From Candidatus Opimibacter skivensis (lineage in GTDB: Bacteria > Bacteroidota > Bacteroidia > Chitinophagales > Saprospiraceae): 18,050 nt of DNA. Positions 5,464 to 12,350 of this stretch are shown piece by piece. Under the pieces are notes generated by a model. The model did not search any database. It was not told where the DNA came from and saw nothing but the letters and a program-made list of their open reading frames with translations. Both the position numbers and the translations under genes were made by a program. The stretch's first letter is position 1. Each line of letters begins with the position of its first letter. The DNA is taken from NCBI GenBank assembly GCA_016722045.1, contig JADKGY010000028.1:1-18050 (forward strand), given 5' to 3'.

Positions 5464-8230
5464 CTACGAAGGGCGCGGCTCTCTACCCTATCACCCCGAA
5501 AACGACCCTTATACGCCTACGTATCGGGAACCGCTCCCGTTTGGCGCGCTTAAATCTGACGGCAAAACCGTCCTTTTGTCCGAAGGCGGATTAAAGGAAA
5601 CGATGCAAGCGATACAAGACGCGGCGCGCGCTTCTATTCCGCAAACCAAAGAATTAGCGCAAAAGCTAAAAGCCGATACGGACGAACAGACGTTTTATAA
5701 TATCTGGCACTTTCTAAAAACGCGCTTAAAATATAAGCTGGATAAAAACGGAATGGAGCAAGTGCGCACGGCGGCGCGCTCGTGGGCCGATAGAAAGAAA
5801 GGTATCGACTGTGAAGATTTTGCGATTTTCGCCTACGCGCTTTTAACGAATTTAGGCTATTCGCCGCAATTTGAAATCGTCGCTTTCAACGGCAAAAAAG
5901 AATATGGACATATATACGTCATCGTAAACGGCTTTACCATTGACGCGGTAATGGACCTATTCGACAAGAAGCCCAATAATATAACTAAAACAAAGCATAT
6001 GGATATATACGGTTTAACAGGCGTAAACAGTAGCGACTTTGGCGCGTTGGGCGCGCGCCGCACTTTTTTTAACCCGACGGTAGCAAACGCGGGGCGCCAA
6101 TTCTACCAACGCTACGGCGGCCGCCAAACGCAACCGTCCCAACAAGCGGGCGGGGACGCGCAACTTGCGGCGTGGTGGCGTTCGTATCGACAAATGGAGG
6201 CGCGCCTAAAAAGCTTTCCCTCCGGCGCGGCTCGTTCCGGACATTGGGCTGGCTCGCTTGGCCGGCAAATGCGGAAAGTGCGTCTATTGACCCGTTCGCT
6301 CAACCCGCAAACGCGCCCAACCCTTCAAAACCTCGTTTACAATTATATATTTGATTACGACGGCAAACGGCCGGATAGTCCAATACGGTGGAAAGGGAAT
6401 ACGCCCGACGATATTAAAAAAAGGTATCCGACGCTAAATAGTATGAAGGCGCAAGGCTTGTTAGCGGGTTTAGGCGCGTATGATATGGGCGACGTTGGCG
6501 GGTACGAAGTTTCGGGCTTGGGACAATACGACCTTTCGGGCTTGGGCGAATACGCGCTGGCGGGCGTGCAAGAGCTGGGCGAAATCGGGCTTACCTACGT
6601 TCCGACGGCTAACGCGATTTACGGTATTGGCGCCGTTGCGCCTCCGGACGCGATAACGCAAGGGTTTATGCGAGAAGCCTCGCAATTACTTGCTAAAATT
6701 ATGCAAGAGTCGCAAGGCAACCCCGACGCTTTACGTACCGGACGGACGGCGCGCCGCTGGCGTAAGCTCCGTTTCTTGATTAAGCTGAATGGAATGCCGC
6801 AAGAGCGCGCTATCGTTGCCCGCATTTTTCCTTTTATAAAGGACGTTAATCTGCAAAACTATACGATTACGTTCAAAAACGGCGTAACGGACAATATTTT
6901 AGAAGATTATAACGCGCTCAAACAATTACAGTCCTGGCAACGTCGCGGCGTAGCGGGTTTAGGGAGCGCGGAAATTTCCGCAATCGACCAAGCGGTGAGC
7001 GCCGTCGATACGCTTTTAGGCGCGGACGACGTCCGCGCCGCGCAGGAACAAATCGGTTCGTTCTTTTCCAAAATTGGGAAAGGATTGAAAAATGCAATTA
7101 ATAAGATAAAGAAATTTCAACCGCTTCGCTTTGCGGCAAAAATCGGGTTAGCACCTATCCGCGGGGCTTTCTTGCTTCTTTTGCGCGTAAACTTATTCAA
7201 AATGGCTTCTATGCTAAAGTACGGTTATGTAACCGACGAACAGGTTAAGCGATTAGGGTTAAGTACGGACGCGGTCAATCGTGCGCGTAACACGATAAAG
7301 AAGCTGAAACAAATCTGGTACGACGTGGGCGGAGACCCCGAAGTGCTAAAAAATACCATTATCAAAGGCGGCGGCGGGTTAAGCGGCGTTGAAATTATAC
7401 AGGGATTGGGCGCCGCTCCGTTTGCAGCCGCGTTGGCTACCGCCGCGCCGATTATCGCAAAGGTAAAGATGTTGCTATCCGCCGCGATGCCCGCGATTAA
7501 AGCGATTGCAAACCGAATGAAAGCCGCCAAAGAAGGCGCGCCCCCGCCCCCGCAACCGCCGTCCACCGAACCGCTTCAGCCCCAAACGGAAAGCGTGCAG
7601 GGGTTAGGTGAAGTCGATTTTCACGGCGCGGACGACATTGCCGCTTACGAAATGGGCGAATTGTTGAATGGTATAGGTAGGTTTTCGTTTAAGAATCTTT
7701 TTCAAAAAGCCGCCGCGTTAATTGCGCCTAAACCACAACCCTACAATTACCCGCAGGTTTTCAACAACCCGCCCGCGCAACCCAACTTTAACGCGCAAGC
7801 GCCGCAACCACAGCAGTTTGCGCCGCAACCACAGCAGTTTGCGCCGCAACCACAGCAGTTTGCGCCGCAACCAGACCCCTACGCGCGACAAGCCCCGCCG
7901 GCCCAGCCGTCCGGCTTTGAAAAAATTGTAAACGTAGCGCAAGCGGTTGCGCCCAATAGTCCTGTCGTGCAGGCGGCGGCCGCGTTGGTAGCGGCAAAAC
8001 AAAACGTAAACAACCCGCCGACGCCGCAAGCCGACGGCTACCAGAACGCGGGCGAACAAGCCGCCGCACAAGAAATGCAACGGCAGGGCGGAGACGGCGC
8101 GCCCGGGCCCGGCGATACGAACGTTATCAGTCCCGCAGGCGGCGCCGCCGAACCCAAAAAAAATAATACCCTATTATATGTGGGGGGGGCGATTGCGGCC
8201 GCGGCCGTCCTTTATGTCGCTACCAAATAA
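5453..8230 (+). CDS. Large virion-associated protein with transglutaminase-like domain and C-terminal membrane segment
   Basis: A 925-residue multidomain protein; I chose the ATG at 5453 over a TTG two codons upstream. Residues about 55-185 match the transglutaminase-like papain fold: Cys120 in GIDCEDFA, His153 in YGHIYV and Asp164 in TIDAV form the expected C-H-D triad. A helical basic region follows. Residues about 335-385 carry repeated Gly-Tyr motifs (YDMGD, GYEVSGLG, QYDLSGLG, EYALAG). Residues 490-710 are helical and partly hydrophobic. Residue 732 begins another YEMG motif. A Pro/Gln-rich disordered part has three exact APQPQQF units. A membrane span (LLYVGGAIAAAAVLYVA) ends the protein. 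The domain may be a cell-wall peptidase or amidase for entry, or a crosslinker. Its operon place suggests a virion component. Confidence 0.7.
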   Translation: MISSYEGRGSLPYHPENDPYTPTYREPLPFGALKSDGKTVLLSEGGLKETMQAIQDAARASIPQTKELAQKLKADTDEQTFYNIWHFLKTRLKYKLDKNGMEQVRTAARSWADRKKGIDCEDFAIFAYALLTNLGYSPQFEIVAFNGKKEYGHIYVIVNGFTIDAVMDLFDKKPNNITKTKHMDIYGLTGVNSSDFGALGARRTFFNPTVANAGRQFYQRYGGRQTQPSQQAGGDAQLAAWWRSYRQMEARLKSFPSGAARSGHWAGSLGRQMRKVRLLTRSLNPQTRPTLQNLVYNYIFDYDGKRPDSPIRWKGNTPDDIKKRYPTLNSMKAQGLLAGLGAYDMGDVGGYEVSGLGQYDLSGLGEYALAGVQELGEIGLTYVPTANAIYGIGAVAPPDAITQGFMREASQLLAKIMQESQGNPDALRTGRTARRWRKLRFLIKLNGMPQERAIVARIFPFIKDVNLQNYTITFKNGVTDNILEDYNALKQLQSWQRRGVAGLGSAEISAIDQAVSAVDTLLGADDVRAAQEQIGSFFSKIGKGLKNAINKIKKFQPLRFAAKIGLAPIRGAFLLLLRVNLFKMASMLKYGYVTDEQVKRLGLSTDAVNRARNTIKKLKQIWYDVGGDPEVLKNTIIKGGGGLSGVEIIQGLGAAPFAAALATAAPIIAKVKMLLSAAMPAIKAIANRMKAAKEGAPPPPQPPSTEPLQPQTESVQGLGEVDFHGADDIAAYEMGELLNGIGRFSFKNLFQKAAALIAPKPQPYNYPQVFNNPPAQPNFNAQAPQPQQFAPQPQQFAPQPQQFAPQPDPYARQAPPAQPSGFEKIVNVAQAVAPNSPVVQAAAALVAAKQNVNNPPTPQADGYQNAGEQAAAQEMQRQGGDGAPGPGDTNVISPAGGAAEPKKNNTLLYVGGAIAAAAVLYVATK
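7799..7861 (+). repeat. Three exact 21-bp tandem repeats (APQPQQF units)
   Basis: Three identical in-frame 21-bp units, plus a partial fourth (7862-7874), encode APQPQQF in the disordered Pro/Gln region of the large transglutaminase-like protein. Exact DNA identity indicates recent slippage or expansion. Confidence 0.9.
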
Positions 8231-8277
8231 ACAAACGCTTTAAGCAATCAAAACAAAACAATTAAGCAAATAAAGAT

Positions 8278-9120
8278 ATGGAAGGCTTAGGCTCCGTCAA
8301 ACGAAAAAGGAAAAAAGCAAAAGGAAGCGCCCCCGCGAAACGTCGCAAGAAACGTTCTGTTGCGGGCGTGGGCGCAATCGCGGGCGTAAAACGTCGTCGT
8401 CGTCGGACGGTGGGCGCAATAGCTGGCGTAAAGCGTCGTCGTCGTCGGACGGTGGGCGCCGTCGGTAAAGTACGTCGTCGTCGTCGTCCGCGCGGTTTTG
8501 GCGCAATCGGCGGCGGTAATAAATACGTCGCCGCGCTTGTACGCGGGGGGGAAGTCGCAATCGGCGCGATGAGCGCCGCCGCGCTTACGACGATGTTGAT
8601 GAAAAACACCGACCCCGAAAAGGACAAAAAAATCAAACAATTCCGCGGACCGGCGGCGGTGCTATTAGGCGGCGCATTGATGGTTTTTGGGAAAAACCCA
8701 CACCTTGAAAATATCGGCGCAGGTATGGCCGGTTACGGGGTTATGCGTTCCGTCGGCGATTTTTTCCTGAAAGAGAAAAAAGACAAAATCGGGCTTGGTA
8801 TCGCGGAAGACGTCAGCGGCTACGAAATGGGCGCGCCCGATACGGTGGGCGAAATACAACTTTACGGGGATTTGCTCGGGCCGGAACAACTCTACGGGCC
8901 GGAACAACTCTACGGGCCGGAACAACTCTACGGGGAATTGTTAGCGTCCCCCGAAGACCGTTTCGGCGAAATACCACTCTACGGCGATATCGGCTCAAAT
9001 TGGCAACAACAAGGCGCGTCTAACCCCGGCTTTTATAACGCTGGGCGCGTCGAGCGCCCGTTGTTTGGTAACGAGGCGGTGGGCGAAGTAACCGAAAGGT
9101 TAGCGTCCCTTTATATGTAG
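8278..9120 (+). CDS. Arg-rich, two-span membrane protein, candidate DNA-membrane linker
   Basis: A 280-residue protein with three parts. Residues 1-80 are extremely basic: a KRKRKKAK start, then three 14-residue units of the form VGAIAGVKRRRRRT, which look protamine- or viral-core-protein-like. Residues about 92-108 and 124-157 are hydrophobic, small-residue-rich spans. Residues 180-280 are acidic with short motifs: SGYEMG, three exact GPEQLY units and (E)I(Q/P)LYGD. The YEMG motif recurs in the large protein just upstream. It starts at ATG with an A-rich leader after a 47-nt gap. A protein spanning a membrane with an Arg-rich DNA-binding arm would suit packing of a genome inside a lipid vesicle; this is inference. 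Confidence 0.65.
   Translation: MEGLGSVKRKRKKAKGSAPAKRRKKRSVAGVGAIAGVKRRRRRTVGAIAGVKRRRRRTVGAVGKVRRRRRPRGFGAIGGGNKYVAALVRGGEVAIGAMSAAALTTMLMKNTDPEKDKKIKQFRGPAAVLLGGALMVFGKNPHLENIGAGMAGYGVMRSVGDFFLKEKKDKIGLGIAEDVSGYEMGAPDTVGEIQLYGDLLGPEQLYGPEQLYGPEQLYGELLASPEDRFGEIPLYGDIGSNWQQQGASNPGFYNAGRVERPLFGNEAVGEVTERLASLYM
8368..8493 (+). repeat. Three 42-bp tandem repeats encoding Arg clusters
   Basis: Units begin at 8368, 8410 and 8452. The first two are almost identical; the third has diverged. Each includes a CGT-codon run for five Arg. They build the basic arm of the membrane protein. Confidence 0.85.
8878..8931 (+). repeat. Three exact 18-bp tandem repeats (GPEQLY units)
   Basis: Three identical 18-bp in-frame units (8878-8895, 8896-8913, 8914-8931) encode GPEQLY in the acidic tail of the Arg-rich protein. 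Confidence 0.9.
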
Positions 9121-9170
9121 TACCTAAATCTATTTTCCAAAACAGCAAACGAATATATTTTATATAAGAT

Positions 9171-9989
9171 ATGGAAATGCAAGGAGCCCCTTTAGGGACA
9201 GAGCAAATCAAGGCTAATTTAGCCGCACAATTTTCCCGCGCGCAAAAATATTTTAACGCGCAAATGGTACGCTTGGACAAAGAGACCCAGCGCCGTATTG
9301 ACGCAGGGGAGATTAAATTACAAGACCAAGCGGTTTTTCACCGCGCCGTCGTGCGCGGCGGTACGGGCAATTCGTCCGTTCATTTATTGAGGCCGGACAA
9401 TAAAAAACGCGAGGGGATTTCCCGTTTTAACGGCGTCTTTTTGCCGAAGACGTCAAATATGGTCATCGCGGCGATTGGTATTCGTTACGGTATGTATGTC
9501 GTCGAAGCGCCGGACGTCCTTTATACCGCCGACGACGACATTGAAAACGCATACGCCGCGCTTGCGTCTTATCATTCGCAAGCGATGTTCCCGAACGTCG
9601 ATACGTTGCAATTTGACCGCGTTTACGACCCGCAAAACCGCGAATTTTTGAATATGGTACCGAGCGCCTTGCGTTCGGCGACGGTATATATCAGCGTCGA
9701 AGGCAAGGTTATTTGCGCAATGATGTTGGACGAGTTCCTTATTGCGAGCTGGAACGCCCCCGGCGGGCTGAAAAGCTCCGCCGCGCTTCCGCTGGAATGC
9801 TTGCAGTTTTTGCGGGAAGAACAACCGATTACAATCGAGATTCGCCACCCCCAAACGTCGAAGCAGTTGCCTGCGACGTTGCAGTTTATTTCCGACGACC
9901 CGAACGCGCCGGTAGGCGTCGTTACCCGTGACGTGTACCATTTTTTGGAGACCACTTTTTACGGGCCCGGTACCGTTCCGATTATTTAA
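9171..9989 (+). CDS. Candidate major capsid protein
   Basis: A 272-residue soluble protein with no membrane segment. About 50 helical N-terminal residues are followed by many short beta-strands separated by loops (FNGVFLPKTSNMVIAAIGIRYGMYV, ATVYISVEGKVICAMMLDEFL, PITIEIRHP), compatible with a jelly-roll-type capsid fold. Its size is close to small capsid proteins of tailless membrane-containing phages such as PM2. It has its own 50-nt upstream gap and is followed by the strongest terminator in the window, as expected for a very highly expressed gene. No sequence match to a known capsid family was recognised; structure prediction would decide. A minor capsid or vertex protein is the alternative. 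An ATG two codons downstream could also serve as the start. Confidence 0.45.
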   Translation: MEMQGAPLGTEQIKANLAAQFSRAQKYFNAQMVRLDKETQRRIDAGEIKLQDQAVFHRAVVRGGTGNSSVHLLRPDNKKREGISRFNGVFLPKTSNMVIAAIGIRYGMYVVEAPDVLYTADDDIENAYAALASYHSQAMFPNVDTLQFDRVYDPQNREFLNMVPSALRSATVYISVEGKVICAMMLDEFLIASWNAPGGLKSSAALPLECLQFLREEQPITIEIRHPQTSKQLPATLQFISDDPNAPVGVVTRDVYHFLETTFYGPGTVPII

Positions 9990-9994
9990 TCGAC

Positions 9995-10033
9995 AAGCGC
10001 AACCGCTTAATCGATAAGCGGTTGCGCTTTTTT
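9995..10033 (+). terminator. Very strong intrinsic terminator after the capsid candidate
   Basis: A perfect 15-bp stem (9995-10009 and 10015-10029) with a 5-nt loop runs into a T tract, starting 5 nt after the stop codon. It may allow partial read-through so that the upstream gene is made in excess. Confidence 0.95.
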
Positions 10034-10067
10034 ATTTATTAAAAATATTAATAAGCAAATTAATAAA

Positions 10068-10781
10068 ATGGAATTAACCGGAGACTTATTAGGAAAAATA
10101 GAAAGCGACGCAATCAGCGCCGTTGATGGCGACCTCGAGGGGATTTTGGAAGCGGTTCGACGGAATATGTTCCCGAACAGCGGCGCGCCCTTACCAAAGG
10201 ACGTGAAAGAGATAGCGTTGGCCGTCGGGCGTCAATCGTCCCGTTCGGGCGCGCAAGCGGCGGCGCGCGCCGCGGCCCTTTTAATGAAATCCCGCACGGT
10301 GGGCGTCGAAACGCGCACGCAAACGGTAAACGTGATTTTTGATATTTCGACAGGCCCAGGCGGCGCCCCGCTACCGAACAACGTAATCATATCGCAGGAC
10401 GTAACGCCCTTAGATACGACATACGACCTTATCACGGGAATGTTTGTGGTCATCAAAACGCCCGACCCCGTTTTTCCGCAAGTACCGGCGGGCGCGATAT
10501 TTTCGCCCGAAATCGGACTTCAGTGCAATCAAGGTATCATAAAAGAACTTGCGCCCCGAGAACTTTATATGGTCGATAGAAACGGTACGACCCCCGTCGA
10601 TTCTCGCTTTACGCGCCTTGAGCTAGAAACAAAAATTGTCGGCAATAACCTTAAGTTAATGAGCCGCTTCTTCACGCCGCCTGGATTTACGTTCGCGGTG
10701 AACAACACTTTAGCGAATCAGTATTATTCCTATTCTATCACCTTTGAACTCTCGCGCACGAAGCGTAGGCTCGGATTATGA
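10068..10781 (+). CDS. Beta-rich candidate structural protein
   Basis: A 237-residue protein in two parts. Residues 1-77 are helical, with an Ala/Arg-rich helix (SGAQAAARAAALLMKS). Residues 80-237 alternate beta-strands and Pro/Gly loops (QTVNVIFDISTG, GMFVVIKTPDPVFP, RLELETKIVGNNLKLMSRFFTP, YYSYSITFEL), which would suit a jelly-roll or similar capsid-type sandwich. No membrane segment is present. It starts at ATG after an A-rich leader, 34 nt after the strong terminator, and overlaps the next gene by ATGA. It may be a second capsid protein, as in viruses that use two jelly-roll proteins, or a minor capsid or spike-base protein. I do not recognise the family. Confidence 0.55.
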   Translation: MELTGDLLGKIESDAISAVDGDLEGILEAVRRNMFPNSGAPLPKDVKEIALAVGRQSSRSGAQAAARAAALLMKSRTVGVETRTQTVNVIFDISTGPGGAPLPNNVIISQDVTPLDTTYDLITGMFVVIKTPDPVFPQVPAGAIFSPEIGLQCNQGIIKELAPRELYMVDRNGTTPVDSRFTRLELETKIVGNNLKLMSRFFTPPGFTFAVNNTLANQYYSYSITFELSRTKRRLGL

Positions 10782-11227
10782 TAGCGCCTAGTTTAGATAT
10801 ATTGTTCAACTCGTGGTGCGGACAACACGGGTACGACCCCGTAAAAGTCAAGACCCGCGATAGGCAGACGACCAAATTTAGAGTATTGGACGCCTTTCAA
10901 GATAAGGGGGCGTTGTACCTACCTTTTCAAGGGCAGACGGCGTTTGTCTATTTGATAGAGTCGAACGAGATTGGGGGTTCTACGACCCCGCCAATAATTA
11001 GTATTGAGAGTTCCAATATGACGGACGTTTACGAGGAATGGTTCCCGGGTTTGCCCCCACTTAATTTTGTGAACCCGATTTTTGTGTGCGACGAGTTTTT
11101 TCGCATAAACGTCGATAATAAGTTAGCCCCCGGCGTAGCCCTGGGCGGCGTAATCGAATTATGGGCGCATTATTTATTGGCCTTTCCGCCGCCGAAAAAA
11201 GAGCAAGACCGAATAGAGTTACAATAA
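10778..11227 (+). CDS. Small beta-rich candidate structural protein
   Basis: A 149-residue protein starting at an ATG that overlaps the stop of the previous gene (ATGA), implying coupled translation and perhaps a shared complex. It is strand-rich with aromatic residues (GALYLPFQGQTAFVYLIES, NPIFVCDEFFRINVDN, GGVIELWAHYLLAF), of a size suited to a single jelly roll or Ig-like sandwich. No membrane span or enzyme motif was found. The C-terminus is short and charged (KKEQDRIELQ). With the two genes before it, it forms a cluster of beta-rich soluble proteins, the most likely capsid and vertex components in this window. The assignment is inference from fold character and context. Confidence 0.5.
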   Translation: MIAPSLDILFNSWCGQHGYDPVKVKTRDRQTTKFRVLDAFQDKGALYLPFQGQTAFVYLIESNEIGGSTTPPIISIESSNMTDVYEEWFPGLPPLNFVNPIFVCDEFFRINVDNKLAPGVALGGVIELWAHYLLAFPPPKKEQDRIELQ

Positions 11228-11242
11228 AGTCCAAAAATAACG

Positions 11243-12190
11243 ATGAAGGTAGGTATAGCATTTATCGAAGACAAAATAAAAGAACGCGGGTTTCTATTTT
11301 GGACAATAAAAACAAAATCGTCCAATAGTAGCGGCACGTCGTATATTCCTTCGGGCGGAGGGAAAAACGACGCAAATGCGGAAGAATCTATCGAAGACCT
11401 GAATAATTGTCTTGCACAAATTTGGGAATACAATAACGAACCCGTTATTATAACCTTAAAAACAAGCGCACTAAACGGCCGCAAAGAAGGCCCGTTTATT
11501 TTAGTACCGCCGGACTACGAAGAACCGGAAGAAGACGAATATGAAGCGCCGCCGTCCAAAACGCGGGCGCTTTCCGGCGTTCCGCAAGCGAATCTAACAG
11601 ACGCCCAAATTCAAAAGCAGGGATACGTTCCGGCGTATCTAATGCAGTTCGAATTGGATAAACTCCGCGCGCAAATCGAACTCGATTTGAAACGCCGCGA
11701 TTTTGAGCAGGAAAAGCGCGAACACCGCCGCAGAATGGACGAAGAAGCCGCCGAATTGGAAGCCAAACACACGAAAATAGATAATTGGGCTAATCGTGCT
11801 TCGCGTATCGCCGAGACGGTAACAAACAACACCAAAGTAACGGGCAACTTATTAGGCGTTGCGCTCCAGGCGGGCGCAAAAGTATTGGGCGTGGATAAAA
11901 GCCAGCTGGAAACATTAGGCGCCGCGATGTTTAGTAACGTGGAAGCGACGCCGGAGGTGCAACCCGCTTATCCGGCCGCGCGCCCCGTCGAAACCGTCGA
12001 AGCGACGGTTGTTGGACAAGCCGCGCCGCCCGTCTCGGAAATTGACGGCGCGACGGCGCAAGCGATGCAAATGATGAGCGACCCGTCGCTAACCCGCCTT
12101 CAAAAAAAACAGATTTTGATGTTTATTCAGGGCTTGAAAAAAAATGAACAAACGAAAACGATCGATAATGCTGACGCTTCCGCCGTGTAA
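11243..12190 (+). CDS. Coiled-coil protein with acidic linker
   Basis: A 315-residue protein. Residues 1-88 look like a small globular alpha/beta domain. Residues about 88-103 are very acidic and Pro-rich (PPDYEEPEEDEYEAPP). Residues 133-180 form a long charged coiled coil (ELDKLRAQIELDLKRRDFEQ and on). A helical, Ala/Gly-rich region follows, then a Val/Ala/Pro-rich linker and a C-terminal helix (TRLQKKQILMFIQGLKKN). The arrangement resembles elongated oligomeric virion proteins such as spike stalks, or scaffolding proteins. It lies between the beta-rich cluster and the LamG spike candidate, so a stalk or spike-base role is reasonable but unproven. Confidence 0.6.
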   Translation: MKVGIAFIEDKIKERGFLFWTIKTKSSNSSGTSYIPSGGGKNDANAEESIEDLNNCLAQIWEYNNEPVIITLKTSALNGRKEGPFILVPPDYEEPEEDEYEAPPSKTRALSGVPQANLTDAQIQKQGYVPAYLMQFELDKLRAQIELDLKRRDFEQEKREHRRRMDEEAAELEAKHTKIDNWANRASRIAETVTNNTKVTGNLLGVALQAGAKVLGVDKSQLETLGAAMFSNVEATPEVQPAYPAARPVETVEATVVGQAAPPVSEIDGATAQAMQMMSDPSLTRLQKKQILMFIQGLKKNEQTKTIDNADASAV

Positions 12191-12332
12191 CGACGACGAA
12201 GCTATCGCCGCAATAAGCGCAATAACGTCTATCGTGAGCAACATTCCGATGGATAAGCTCAAAACGCTTGGCGAAATCGCAAGCGACCCAAAACGTTTGG
12301 AACGCGCGTTAAATTATATGCCCTTAGCTTAA
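12144..12332 (+). CDS. Small helical protein overlapping the coiled-coil gene
   Basis: A 62-residue protein whose ATG lies after an A6 run inside the 3' end of the previous gene (47-nt overlap in another frame). An internal ATG at 12168 would give a 54-residue form with a 23-nt overlap. The sequence is helical and Ala/Ile-rich (EAIAAISAITSIVSNI), ending with LKTLGEIASDPKRLERAL, similar in style to small amphipathic accessory proteins. It is followed within 18 nt by the spike candidate. Function unknown. Confidence 0.5.
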   Translation: MNKRKRSIMLTLPPCNDDEAIAAISAITSIVSNIPMDKLKTLGEIASDPKRLERALNYMPLA

Positions 12333-12350
12333 ATAAAAACAAACAAATAA

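Noticed and set aside
7799..7861. Possible CRISPR-like short repeats
   Set aside because: No spacers; the units are contiguous, in frame and encode APQPQQF.
8262..8640. Minus-strand frames rich in Asp/Thr or Arg opposite the Arg-repeat gene
   Set aside because: Artefacts of the CGT-codon repeats read on the other strand.
9453..9941. A 162-codon minus-strand frame inside the capsid candidate
   Set aside because: Fully antisense to a well-supported gene; its Arg/Val-rich composition is a shadow of the GCG/CGC/GAC-rich codons on the + strand.
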